From assembly GCF_030247195.1 (NCBI RefSeq), contig NC_080671.1, forward strand, positions 83,512,370 through 83,576,369: a stretch of 64,000 nucleotides of DNA, written 5' to 3'. A program made the translations under genes and the position numbers. Origin of the DNA: Topomyia yanbarensis. Taxonomy: Eukaryota; Arthropoda; Insecta; Diptera; Culicidae. Position 1 is the first letter of the stretch. Each line of letters starts with the position of its first letter. Positions 45,200-55,620 of the stretch are shown one piece after another. The notes under the pieces are model-generated. The model ran no database searches and had not been told where the DNA came from. It saw nothing but the letters and a program-made list of their open reading frames with translations.

Positions 45200-45203
45200 T
45201 TAA
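45200..45203. repeat. TTAA target duplication, right
   Basis: Pairs with 44996-44999. Confidence 0.9.
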
Positions 45204-45659
45204 AGGAGCATCATGCGGATGGGAAGTACGTCTTCTGACCGGACCATTACACCAAGAAGACACTGGAATATCTTGAACAGAAAAAGATACCGTACGTGCC
45301 GAAAGAAAGGAACCCGACCAACTTGCCCCAGTGCCCTCCCTTCGAGGACTTTTTCGACTCCCTCAGTGCCCTAGTGTACAAAATTAATTGACGGGCCACG
45401 GATACGAAGCAGTTGACCACCAGGATCCGGAATTGTATCCGGAAGATGGACGTCAGTGCCGTCCAGCGCTTTTGTGATAGTATTGGGACCTAGTAGCGTC
45501 GTACGGCTGAGCAGAACCCTTTCTCCAATATTCATTGACGTTTTTTGAAGAATAAACATTGTTTTTAAAAAAAAAACTTAATTTCGTTGAATTTTTTTTT
45601 TTTTTTTGTTTTTTACTACCGGACTGAATTTTTTTTTCATTTTTTATTGAACACCTGTT

Positions 45660-47253
45660 GCTTCTGGTACGGCGGAGCGAGTAAATTTCACGCGAGAGCC
45701 ACATGATTTGCACACCAGACATTTACTTAGGAAATTGAACAATAGCTTCCATGTCGTCGGCTGTTTTCAGTTTCTTCGTTGACGTGCCGACGAGCTCCGT
45801 ATTCGTTTCGGCAGTAAATTGATTTCCCTTGAACCGATCTTTTTTCTTCCTCGAAGAAAGCCCCCGTGACCTTTATTGGTGCGGTCCTCCCATTTTTCTT
45901 CGAAAACCCTACTCTGCTTTCACAAGATCACCAAATTTGTTGGTGAGACCATACCGACAACTTGTAAATACCAATAAACACTACTGCTACCTATAGAATT
46001 AATGGTGACTACCAGACTTACCTTCGGTTGGTATAGTAACTTGTTCTAGAGTGCGCGGCGCGTCCGTCAACGCTCAGGACATAGTTCCGTTCAAAGCGGT
46101 GTAGCGACGGAACTAATTCACGAATAAAAAAATTACCAATATATTCTGGACACTTTCAACCTTCGATTAAATTAAATAAAACGTTTTTAATCCACCAAAC
46201 AGTGTGATGAGACATTTCTTATAACTCTTATCACTCTCTTCGGATATTATATCGTTTGAGAACATTTAAAACTTGATGCTTCGCGATGTTTTTGATAACA
46301 CATACTACATGGGATAGTGGCAGGACTCAGCATAGGCATAGGACAACATCAGTGCTAGAAATCTCAAACCAAATCAATGGGAAAGCGAAAAAATGGCCCA
46401 TAAAATAGATATACAAACGAATTATTGTTAATGCTTTGTTAATAAAATATCTAAATTCTTCAATCAATGCATTGTGGTGGGAAAACTGAATTTTCCTAAA
46501 GGGGTTATATATTGTACTGAGCCAAAAAAATCGATTTTTTTTAATCGATTTGAAGTTTATACTTTACTCAAATTTCCAACGCGACTGAGAACTAAGAAGC
46601 GCTTTTTCTTGAAAAGGGCGATACTAGCAGTGATACCATTCAAAGAAAGTCAACAGTGAGTATTTCCAGACTTGGTTTTATTTCCTATTTAAGAACTATT
46701 GTGTTTTTTACATCCTAGATTGCATGATTCAGTGATCGAAACCCAAAACTTCATAAAGTATTTGAAATTATTAAATTAAAATTTGTTTTTGCTATTGAAA
46801 TTGACAAAATGATAGTATCACCCCTTTGGCGATTGTTTACTTTTCGGTCCCACCTATCAGCATTGAAGTATCGCCTTTACGTTTTTTTACAATAACTACC
46901 GTTCTACAACCACCGATTTCGGCCGTGTTTTTTCAATAGCGATCATTGTTACTATTTACAGCTGGTATCAGCTTGATAATCCTAAAAAAATACGAAAATA
47001 ACAGTTTCGCCTCTAAACTGCTAGCAAAAAAAGTATCGCCCTGTTTGTTTGCATGGAGCGTGGAGGGCTAAACTTTAAATAAACAAACAAAAATACAGTT
47101 TCGCCCGTTGTATTTTTCGCCGTAGTTTAAGAAAGCAATATCGTAGAATCAAAATTTTTAGGTTAATTCAAAGCCCTCATTCGCATATATGAAAAAAGCC
47201 TTATGTTTACATTTGTGAGTATCGACCTTTTCACAAAAAAGCGTTGAAATGAA
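45660..47253. other. No recognised gene
   Basis: AT-rich DNA. A few frames of about 60 codons are open but lack coding character. No paired TIRs found. Confidence 0.45.
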
Positions 47254-47261
47254 ATCGCAGC
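47254..47261. repeat. 8-bp TSD of hAT MITE L (ATCGCAGC), left
   Basis: Exact repeat at 47643-47650. Confidence 0.92.
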
Positions 47262-47642
47262 TAGTGATGTCTGATTTTTGCAAATAATCGATTATCCGTT
47301 AATCGAATAATATTTGAGAGGTTGATTAATTCATTCGATTAATCGACAAAAATAATCGATTAAAATCAATAATCGATTACTTAGTAAATCCTAGTTTGTC
47401 AACCAAAAAAAAAAGGTCGCTCGACACATTTTGAAAAATTTGGAGAAGTCTGGTCATATTTTTTTGCTCTGCTCGGCTTTCGTTTTCAATGCCACCCTTC
47501 ATTAATTATGCTCTCGATTAATTGATATCAGCTACTCGATTTGCTCGATTATACCGAAAGCTTGTAATCGATTATTGATTTTTCGATTATTTTAGAAATT
47601 AATCGATTATTTGCGTTAATCGAGTAAAAAAAGACATCACTA
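47262..47642. mobile_element. hAT-type MITE L with repeated AATCGATTA motifs
   Basis: 381 bp, starting TAGTGATGTCTGATTTTTGC and ending AAAAAAAGACATCACTA, with perfect 8-bp TSDs. Both subterminal regions carry many copies of AATCGATTA or TTAATCGA, which are themselves near-palindromic. Repeated subterminal motifs are often transposase-binding sites in hAT elements. No ORF. Confidence 0.88.
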
Positions 47643-47650
47643 ATCGCAGC
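47643..47650. repeat. 8-bp TSD of hAT MITE L (ATCGCAGC), right
   Basis: Pairs with 47254-47261. Confidence 0.92.
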
Positions 47651-47867
47651 TCCTGATATCACGCTATCTCTGAAGTGCATGCGTGCATAGTTCCAAATTG
47701 TACTTCGACATCGACTTTTTCTAAAGGTGACTTCCCAGTAGTATCCTTGATTTGAATTATTATCGTTAATCCTAATGCCAAAGAACAAATAAAAACCTCT
47801 CGAAAACGAACCGTTTGGGAAAATCATCATCATTACTGGAATTTTCATTTTCACGAATCTTTTCGAT

Positions 47868-47965
47868 AACCTTCCGTCACTTGCGTTAATGCACTGAAAA
47901 TCTAGCGAAATCGTCTTAGGGCACCAGCGGGTCTAATTCAGAGCTATCTGCGCGGCGAGTTAAAT
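47868..47965. mobile_element. Small MITE family F, copy 2
   Basis: It begins AACCTTCCGTCACTTGCG and contains the family core GAAAATCTAGCGAAATCGTC, then TTAGGGCACCAGCGGG. The right end is less well conserved than in copy 1. Confidence 0.6.
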
Positions 47966-48035
47966 CTGTAAAGAACACTAAAAATTAATTTCTGTTCCAT
48001 AATTTTCAGTTCAGCAATTCGAGAGATCGTGCTCA

Positions 48036-48043
48036 CCGCAAGC
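48036..48043. repeat. 8-bp TSD of hAT element M2 (CCGCAAGC), left
   Basis: Exact repeat at 49687-49694. Confidence 0.92.
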
Positions 48044-48119
48044 CAGGGTTGCCAAAATTAAATCTGTATTTTTGTCCTTAAAAATCTTTTCATCTGTATT
48101 TATTCTTCGAAAATTTTTT

Positions 48120-49165
48120 TATTTATTTATTAACAGATTAAGGTCGAAGTGGCCTGTGCCGTATACAAAAGATTCCTCCATTCCACTCGGTCCATGGCCG
48201 CGCGTCGCCAGCCACACAGTCTGCGAAGGGTCCGCAAATCGTCTTCCACCTGGTCGATCCATCGTGCTCGCTGCGCGCCACGTCTTCTTGTACCGGTCGG
48301 ATTGCAATTGAGAACCGTTTTCACCGGGCTATTGTCCGACATTCTGGCTACGTGCCCGGCCCACCGTAGTCGTCCGATTTTCGCGATATGACAGATGGGC
48401 GGCTTCCCCAACAGCTGATGCAACTCATGGTTCATTCGCCGTCTCCATGTGCCGTCTTCCATCTGCACTCCACCGTAGATGGTACGCAGCACTTTCCGTT
48501 CGAAGACACCAAGTGCGCGTTGGTCCTCCACGAGCATAGTCCAGGTCTCGTGCCCGTAGAGAACTACCGGTCTAATCAGCGTCTTGTAGATGGTCAACTT
48601 CGTACGACGGCGGACTCTGTTCGACCGAAGTGTCTTGCGGAGGCCAAAGTAAGCACGATTTCCTGCCACGATGCGTCTACGAATCTCTCTGCTGATATCA
48701 TTGTCGGCGGTCACTCCTGTCACATCCTGCGAAGCCGAGCGATCTGCAGTTCCATGTTCCGAGTTTCCAATCGTGATCCTTTATTCGTCGCCTGGGTCGT
48801 TGCCGATTGTTCTGGGTCGTATTCTCTTCTGTATTGTTCGTTATGTGGGTTTTTTAAGGGGCGGCTTATAGGGCCTACGCCAACCACCTGTCTCGCCGGT
48901 GGGCCGTCGTGCCAGGACTGCTTAAGGTCCCACCTGGACACCAGGACAGGTTTACACCTTCCGAAGAAGGGTAACCCCCCCTTCCCTGCCAGCATACGAC
49001 CAAAGTTCCCACCGGGGTTGGTTACCCGATCTTCACTAAGGTTACTCGTATCCCAGTCGACGCCACGAGGAGGCCAGGGCTAGGAGTTACTGGGCAGGAA
49101 GCTAAGGACCGCAAGTGGGGTCTATTTTATGCCTTCAGGTACAAGAGGCCTACGCACTGCCCAGT
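48120..49165 (-). mobile_element. Internally deleted RTE-type LINE
   Basis: Read on the minus strand it has a GC-rich 5' part (49165-48790), the first endonuclease codons (LGTWNCRSLGFAGCDR near 48735-48785), and then directly the RT thumb and C terminus (GVTADNDISREIRRRIVAGN onward). The endonuclease and RT core are absent. A TTTATTTATTTATT stretch lies at the 3' end (48118-48132). Keeping both ends while losing the middle is unlike simple 5' truncation. Confidence 0.75.
48130..48723 (-). pseudogene. RTE reverse transcriptase C-terminal part
   Basis: An open minus-strand frame of 197 codons: NRAYFGLRKTLRSNRVRRR, YKTLIRPVVLYGHETWTM, RKVLRTIYGGVQMEDGTWRR, then GRLRWAGHVARMSDNSPVK, RRGAQRARWIDQVEDDLRTL and WRNLLYTAQATSTLIC, with the stop at 48130. 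It corresponds to the RT thumb and tail of RTE elements. Intact at codon level but without the catalytic palm, so it is non-functional as RT. It matches the copy at 308-625 along its first third. Confidence 0.85.
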
Positions 49166-49686
49166 CATTGTCGACCAAAAATCTGTGTCGATATCTGTAT
49201 CGAATCAGTTGAGTCGTTTAACCTGGATTTTGCTGGATTCTTCTTCATTTAAATACTTTTGTTGATATATAATGTTATATACATTAGGTCGACCCATGTA
49301 GCTATCGAATTTTCGGACAAAAAATTGAGAATTAACAAAGTCACAGAGCATTACAATTAACGTTTCTGGAAATAGACTTCACCCAGGCATTTACTGGGTG
49401 CTAACCTGAGTGTATTACAAACCTTTATCTTTCAGATTGTACGACCACTCTCAAAAGGAAATATATATTTTAATATATAGGGCTAAGCTGAGAGAGACAC
49501 AGAGGATGTATTACTCAAACAGAAAAAATTATTTCAAAAAATAGTTTTTGTAACATCATTTCTCAAAAATCTGTATATCTGTACATACACACAAAAATCT
49601 GTATATCTGAACATACAGATTCTTGGTCTGAAAATGTCTGAAAAATCTGCATAAATGTAGATTATTATGTACTTTTGGTAACCCTG

Positions 49687-49694
49687 CCGCAAGC
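49687..49694. repeat. 8-bp TSD of hAT element M2 (CCGCAAGC), right
   Basis: Pairs with 48036-48043. Confidence 0.92.
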
Positions 49695-50437
49695 CATGAA
49701 AAATAGACTACGTTGTGAAGCGATGGTCACTATTTATTAAAAAATCACGGTTAAATAAAAAATAAAACTATTAAAAAAATTCAAATAGTTTATAATTTTC
49801 ACAAACTTATTAGGAAAAATTGTATAATAAGCTTTCGTAATATTGTGTAGGAAAAAAGCTGAAAATTTCAGTATTTTCTCTATCTGCAACATATAAACCC
49901 TTAAGTATACCAATTAATTGGTATACGAATTGGAATAGGTTCGCCAAATTTTGGAAGAAGTCTATAAAATAACCCCTTGAAAACTACCAAAAATTGTTGT
50001 AGTTCGATGCAATAAAAAATCTCCAAAAATGAAATGTACCTATTAATGTGAAACACAGTGAATAATACATACCATAAAGATTTTGATCAGTCTTATGGCG
50101 TATTTTAGGCTGACAAAATGGGGACATTGACTAAAGCGGGCAATTTTTTTCTTTATAATAAACTGAAGCTGTTAAAATATTATTCCCGTCCCTTGATGTA
50201 GTCTGATAACTATTTCTGATTATGATGAATTTTTCATTTTTGCATATTTCCATCTTCATGATAAGGAAAACATGCGCAAGAAAGGATTTACTCGAATTTA
50301 GTCTTGTTCGTATGCTAGAGCCCATCAAACATATGTTCATATTTGGCTAATAAAATCGGGGTTTCAATGTATTATAACAGATATTCAGCATTCGAAAAAG
50401 TTTCTTGTGAACGAGTGTAGAACGACTTTGTTTTTAC
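49695..50437. other. AT-rich sequence, no gene
   Basis: No trusted ORF. It contains a perfect 22-bp palindrome at 49905-49926. Confidence 0.5.
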
Positions 50438-50448
50438 TTACTTGAAGT
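50438..50448. repeat. Flanking duplication of element N (TTACTTGAAGT), left
   Basis: Pairs with TTACTTGGAGT at 52252-52262, one mismatch in 11. Confidence 0.65.
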
Positions 50449-50984
50449 CAGCGGCGTAGCCAGAAATTCGGTTTGGTGGGGGTTTGGTGAAAATCGATCA
50501 TACTGTCCAAACGGCATAATTCCGAAACCGTAATTTTTGAAGTTTTAAAATTATGCAGAATTATTTTTTCTGAAAATAGTAACAGAGTACGTGTCTAGCG
50601 AATTTGTTGAGACTTTATTGTAGTCATGAATATTAGCCTGAGAAAATTCACCATAAATACTTCTTGGACGATATACCGTCAAAATTATTATATCAAATGA
50701 TGCGCTGTTTAACGTTTGTAAAACTCATCGAAGATACTTAACCTCCGAAATTGGCGGTTTCAAAATGATGCTATCTTGACCTTAAATTACTGTTTTTAAA
50801 CATTTGACCTATACATATAATTGGTCATACACCAAAAATTAAATACTCATCAAAATCGATCAGGACCTGCTAGAGTCGAATGGAAATCGTCATTTTTCAT
50901 AAATTTCTCTCTATATTCGGAAAGTGTTATCCTCGTTATTAATCATATTACGTTTTCGTTTCAACTCGACGCATTCCCAAAATA

Positions 50985-51369
50985 AAAACCTGTTTTAATC
51001 CACCTAGTGGTGCAATTGTGCTTTTCTCATTTGTCCAGACTACGATTCCATGGCTGGTTATGTTCAATACAATGGTGGAAATAAATATTACATGTTCAGT
51101 ACGATTTGCACATACGTACAATGGATCGACAGCCACGATCTTGAGATACTATGTGATACTGAAACATCGCTTGAAACCAGTGGCGGATCATGGAGAAAGA
51201 TATGGGAGGTCCAGGTCCTGCCGAAAATTTTCAACTTGTTAAGAAATTTTAAACTAGTTTTAATTTTAAAGTAGCAACCCCTCACTGCATACTCCCTCCG
51301 GGCCGGTATGATTGTCGATTTTTAGAGTGATTGCATAATGAAAAATATTTCTATATGAGAAAGGCAAAA
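50985..51369 (+). repeat. Mosquito interspersed repeat A2
   Basis: It starts AAAACCTGTTTTAATCCACC and ends TCTATATGAGAAAGGCAAAA, with the same ends and interior as A1 (14292-14887) in the opposite orientation. Confidence 0.7.
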
Positions 51370-51775
51370 ATGTACCAAAGTCCAAAGAAGTAAATTTTTG
51401 TCAAACATCTCAATGTTTCATGCATTTTAAAGTCATTTGGCATCAAAAATACATATTTGATTTTGAAAATTTTTCATTTCAGTTTATATGGGAATTTGCT
51501 GTGTGATTGCACTCTTCAACTTGTAACTCCGGAACCGGAAGTCCAATCAATAAAAAATTCAATAGCAGCCGATGGGAAGGTTGTACCTTTCATTTGAGAC
51601 TAACTTTGTGCAAATCGGTCCAGCCATCTCTGAGAAACAGAGGTCACATTTTTTCCACATACACACACAGACATTTTCCGATCTCGACGATCTCAGTCGA
51701 TTGGCATATGACACTCGGCTCTTCGGGTCGGGATTAGATTGACGAATTTTAGAGTGAATAAGAAAGGCAAAAACA
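51370..51775 (+). repeat. Compound mosquito repeat, copy B3
   Basis: A single-unit relative of B2. It contains AACTCCGGAACCGGAAGTC, CCTTTCATTTGAGACTAACT, CGGTCCAGCCATCTCTGAG, a short (AC)n, CACTCGGCTCTTCGGGTC and a final AAGAAAGGCAAAAA. Confidence 0.7.
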
Positions 51776-52251
51776 TTTTTAGCAAATGTTGAAAGTTGTG
51801 CATATTTTTGGTGAGCAGTTCTATGTTTCATAGACATTAAATCAATTTTAACTTCGCTTCCTATTAAATAAAGACCCTTATTACAGTGCATCTCTACAAA
51901 AACGAGCTCAATTTGTAAAGAAATCTGAGGATTATGATTGATTACAGAACTCTGGAATTTTCTATTGGAATGTTTTCAGGCAGGAATTTGATATTGATGC
52001 TATTAGACAACTGTGAAATCAAGACCAATAGATCAGTTACATATCAGGACCCCATTCTGACAATTTTTCAAAAGTCCTCATGATGTTTACAACAACAGGT
52101 TATCAATCTACGGATCAGATAATTGTTATTGTATTACTGAATTAAATCAGTCTGCATCAATAAATTTTCAACTTCAATCCAATATTTTTTTTTGGGTGTG
52201 GTGGGGGTATTGTATGGTGTTAAACCCCAAAACCTTCTCTTGGCTATGCTG

Positions 52252-52262
52252 TTACTTGGAGT
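52252..52262. repeat. Flanking duplication of element N (TTACTTGGAGT), right
   Basis: Pairs with 50438-50448. Confidence 0.65.
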
Positions 52263-52859
52263 TATTTATTTCGCTTTTCATTTTCCGATATGTTTCAGAT
52301 CGATCCGATGGTTATAAGTTAGAAAAATTGCAATCAGAAGGTTCGCACAAATGAACATTTTTGTATTGATAAGTTATCAAGTTCCTTCCAGACAACTTGG
52401 AAGTGTTCGCTGATAATTTATAGCGGTTGTAGATAGTAAAATAAAATACAAAATTCGTTTTATCGAAATAATGTTTAGCTTTTTTCAATGTATTATTACT
52501 ATATTGAACAATAAATAGGCGACAAAGAGTAATCAACAAACAACAAGCCATAACTTTTAAAGTATTCAAAATAGATATTTAAAGTTTTCAGTAAAGTTAT
52601 TCGCTAAATTAAAAGCTACAAATTTGCTGAAGACATCATTTCGATATAATCACTTCCAAGAAAATTTGTGAAAATATCTCACTCATAGGGGGATTAATCA
52701 GCAAAAGAACAATACCAAAAGAAAGGTCATATTACCTCCATTAAATTCTCCGAAGATACTATTGACCTAAAATAAGCCGTTTTGGCTTTAAAAATAGATT
52801 ACATGTTTTTGGTCATATTTCTGGCAATGTGAAATGATAAAAATATTTCGTCCGCATTT
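52263..52859. other. AT-rich sequence, no gene
   Basis: No coding signal or paired repeats seen. Confidence 0.5.
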
Positions 52860-53300
52860 AATGTTAAATATCTCTTTTGATAATAGTCCGATTTGAACAA
52901 TCTATGGCTTGTTCGAAAGGTGTACGTTAAAGCTATCTAAAAACATATAAATTGTTAATCTATATTGTCAATTTCGGCAGATAATTTAAAAAAAACTGCA
53001 AAAAACGCCACACATTCAAACATTCATATCTTGGAAACTAAACATCAGAATCAAAAACAAATTAATAGCGTTCATACTGTTTTTTAGTTCTTTCATTTAA
53101 AATTGGTTTGGATAAGATCGGTTCAGCCATTGCTGAGAAACACGAATGAGAATTTGTCCGTTACATACACACACACACAGACATTGTCCCAAATCGTCGA
53201 GCTGAGTCGATTGGTATATAAGACTCGGCCCTCCGGGCCTCGGAAAAAATCTTGAAAGTTTGAGCGAATTCTATACATTTCTTTTATAAGAAATGTAAAA
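52860..53300 (+). repeat. Compound mosquito repeat, copy B4
   Basis: It aligns with B1 (4485-4915) over its length, including AAGATCGGTTCAGCCATTGC, an (AC)n tract, GTCGAGCTGAGTCGATTGGT, the CGGCCCTCCGGGCCTCGG core and TATACATTTCTTTTATAAGA. Confidence 0.75.
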
Positions 53301-54319
53301 CATAGTCAAAATTCTGCAAATTGGTGCAATATTGAGATTTTACATATTGTGCACATTGAAATTTAGTTTTTAGAATCGCAAATTTTCCTCGATAAATTGA
53401 ATGACAACTCACGATTTAGCAAGAAATTTGTAGCTGTTAACGTAAGAGCCTTTCTGAAGTTTTGAAATTTCTATCAGATTCGTAAATTGTCACTCTAAAG
53501 TCAAAAGGTATTACAGCATCACCGTGAAAACTGCGCTTCTAACTAATTAATGTTCAACATGTATCAAAAATTGTTTACAGCAGACTGACAATGCATCACC
53601 GGATACTATTGAGATAGACATTTTCAAATATTCAATGCTGAGCGATCACTCAAGTGCCCAGCAAAGCGTCTAATAGACAACGGTGTACATTTCAGAAATA
53701 GTTCGCAATTTATCAAGAACCCGTAGAAATTACTTTTGTAGAAATATCAGTAACTTTGCCGTTTCCTAACAAGCACTATAACAATAAAACGGCGTTAGAA
53801 ATGTAAAATATTCGCGTTCGAGTGAGGCGCAATTAGCTGAGCTGATGTTATTAATTTTAAACATTTGTGAATTGGATGTTTTTCATTTCCTTATTCGATT
53901 GCACCATTTATAGAACTACAGCACTGAAGTTTCGTTGACTCTTGAACAATAAATTTATCTTCTTGTTGAGAGACCGTGTCTTCATATTATCATCTATAAT
54001 CTATGTTAGTTTGCCAACGCGAACAATCAATTTGGTAGTCCAATTTATTTCGCCGACGGGAATGCGCATCATTTCGCCATGTTATAATATGCTCTTCTCG
54101 TTTTTTCTTGTTATTACAACTGTGTTTCGCTGTAATATGCCTCTTTTCTATTTACAAAATAACATGTAGCCATAGACAAACGCTGTTTCACAACAGTACG
54201 ATCTTCAAGCTACATCCAAGAATTCGCCTGAAACACTTCGAGATTTAACCCGCAATCAAACGACTCAGCCGATCCACACCGCACCACGTAGTCACATTAC
54301 TTCATAAATACTACGTTAT
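53301..54319. other. No recognised feature
   Basis: AT-rich with short frames only. Confidence 0.5.
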
Positions 54320-54584
54320 TCATGTCATATCCACACAATCAGCCTCCACTTCGGTCAAAGTTTTCCTATCTTGCTCAACCAGCATAGAGCGCGCGCGCAC
54401 GGCTTCAAAGGCATCGCGGCAACACGGCTCCCTCCAATCCCAAGTGTCGTGGCCGTGATCCATGGTTGATCTGAGCCTGCTGCCGATGTTGACCAAGTCC
54501 ACAGCATCCAACCGCGCCGCCCGCCGGTTCCACCCTTGTCCAACCGTCATGGCTCCGAAATATACTCCTCGTCCCTCCTCCAGC

Positions 54585-54588
54585 TACC

Positions 54589-54622
<34 letters not shown>

Positions 54623-54628
54623 TCATCG
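54585..54628. repeat. (CAC)n(CAT)n trinucleotide run
   Basis: About seven CAC units followed by about seven CAT units. In one plus-strand frame it encodes 13 consecutive His. Confidence 0.9.
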
Positions 54629-55195
54629 TCAATTTGGGCTCTGTCGCCGTGGACATCGGTGTGAGTAGTGTATTGTTTATGCCTGGAATGCAACCCACTG
54701 TCTCTCATACCGTTCACGATCCCTTTTCCCAGGTATTACTTCCTCGCCACCGCCACCCTTCGTCGGTCTCAACAAGCACCAGCAGCTGGTTTTGCCAAAC
54801 GCGCTCGCACACAGGTCAAACATTTTCTTTCCACCCGTCGGCTATAGCTTGAATGCCAGACAAAGATCGTGAACGATCATGTATACACGTATTAATATTT
54901 TCCCGTCTCTCTTTGCACCGCTCCGTGCGACCTCGCCGGGTACGTTCAGATCATTTGCTCAATCCCAAGATCAACATCTCTCGCAGATCGCACAAAAGCT
55001 TCCGCGATGCAGGTATTAGTCACAGTCGCAGCCTGCTCACCAATACCACCGTGCTTGGCTTAAGCCGGTCTTCTTCTGCACTCGTTGGACTGCGCGGCCA
55101 CAGCATCCACCATCAACGCGTATCGCCATCTCACTCGGAATGTGTCTCTCTTATTGACGATCATCATCGATCTTGTGGCAGCGGCTGTGACGAGA

Positions 55196-55233
55196 CAGCG
55201 ACGACGACGACGACGACGACAACGACGACGACG
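55196..55233. repeat. (ACG)n trinucleotide run
   Basis: About 12 ACG units with one AAC interruption, followed by AGCAGCAGC. Confidence 0.9.
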
Positions 55234-55620
55234 GCAACAGCAGCAGCGGGTTTGTAGGTGACGACGATCGCGTTTCTACCGTTCTGCTTCTGCTCCGAAC
55301 CAAATCAGCAAGCCACCGTCACTGACTGCGAACGGAGGCACGGGAAAAAAAGCTCCACATGCTGGGTGATTGAGTGAGAGTGAGCTTTTCCCCCGTCGCT
55401 CACGCACCCACGATGCTGCTGCTGCTGCTGGCTGGCTGGCTTCGGCCACGGGCTCACCTGGTTGATCAATTTGATTTTGACAGAGAGAATGACTCCGCTG
55501 CGAAGGTTGCCTTTCTTCGTTTTCTGCCTATTAATGTGTTTGTACTCCGCATTAAACTGCCTGCGCGACGCGTTGACTGCTGGCCGTCCTGAACGGTGGG
55601 AGGTGTTGTGTTGGGAACAG

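Larger units (their letters stand above)
44424..45493 (+). pseudogene. mariner transposase, decayed and split by a MITE
   Basis: In order, with frame changes: VYRILASL and KIMTKKKKKN (helix-turn-helix end), LFDNKDGTSLREASQKYHCS, LIDRTLKMENIIYRKKTRSPEYT, then MLDDESYLPL (first catalytic Asp) and PPEVKYKFEHKFEKKKG. VYHKECLEKCFLPFL follows. The TTAA-flanked hairpin interrupts here. After it the frame resumes as KEHHADGKYVF, a TGA in place of Trp, and PD (second Asp, with a small deletion), then TLEYLEQKKIPYVPKERNPT, CPPFEDFF (acidic third position) and IRKMDVSAVQRFC. Cut-and-paste transposition at TA is the family activity. Stops and deletions make it inactive. Confidence 0.85.
41174..45659 (+). 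mobile_element. mariner-type transposon carrying nested elements
   Basis: The left end AACGGGTGTTCAATAA (41174-41189) and the right end TTATTGAACACCTGTT (45644-45659) are inverted repeats with one mismatch. A decayed mariner transposase lies between them at 44424-45493. Family E copy E2 is inserted just inside the left end, and a hairpin MITE splits the transposase. The TA target duplication is not evident. Confidence 0.7.
48044..49686. mobile_element. hAT-like element, family M copy 2, hosting an RTE derivative
   Basis: The ends CAGGGTTGCCAAAA and CTTTTGGTAACCCTG are inverted repeats, with perfect 8-bp TSDs. The interior has AAAATCTGTAT repeats on both sides of a nested RTE segment (48120-49165). 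Without that segment the element is about 590 bp. It shares ends with M1 at 12300-12534. No transposase. Confidence 0.88.
50449..52251. mobile_element. hAT-like TIR element N containing repeats A2 and B3
   Basis: The ends CAGCGGCGTAGCCAGA and TCTTGGCTATGCTG are imperfect inverted repeats of a CAG...GTAGCCA type known from hAT MITEs. Both ends have GTGGGGGT-rich subterminal DNA (50476-50486 and 52199-52208). A duplicated 10-11 bp flank supports the boundaries. The interior includes repeats A2 (50985-51369) and B3 (51370-51775). No transposase. Confidence 0.65.
54320..55620. other. GC-richer region with trinucleotide runs, possible host exon/regulatory DNA
   Basis: The composition differs sharply from the surroundings. 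It contains CAC/CAT runs, an (ACG)n run, CTG/GCTG runs and CpG-containing segments. Several frames are open on both strands (for example 54462-54668, 54853-55257 and 55412-55592), but none has a known domain. Such patches often belong to promoters, 5' UTRs or low-complexity exons of insect regulatory genes; that is inference. Confidence 0.4.

Noticed and set aside
55374..55592. Signal-peptide-like ORF (MLLLLLAGWL)
   Set aside because: The Leu run comes from a CTG trinucleotide tract, the long form starts at GTG, and the rest shows no domain or conservation clue.
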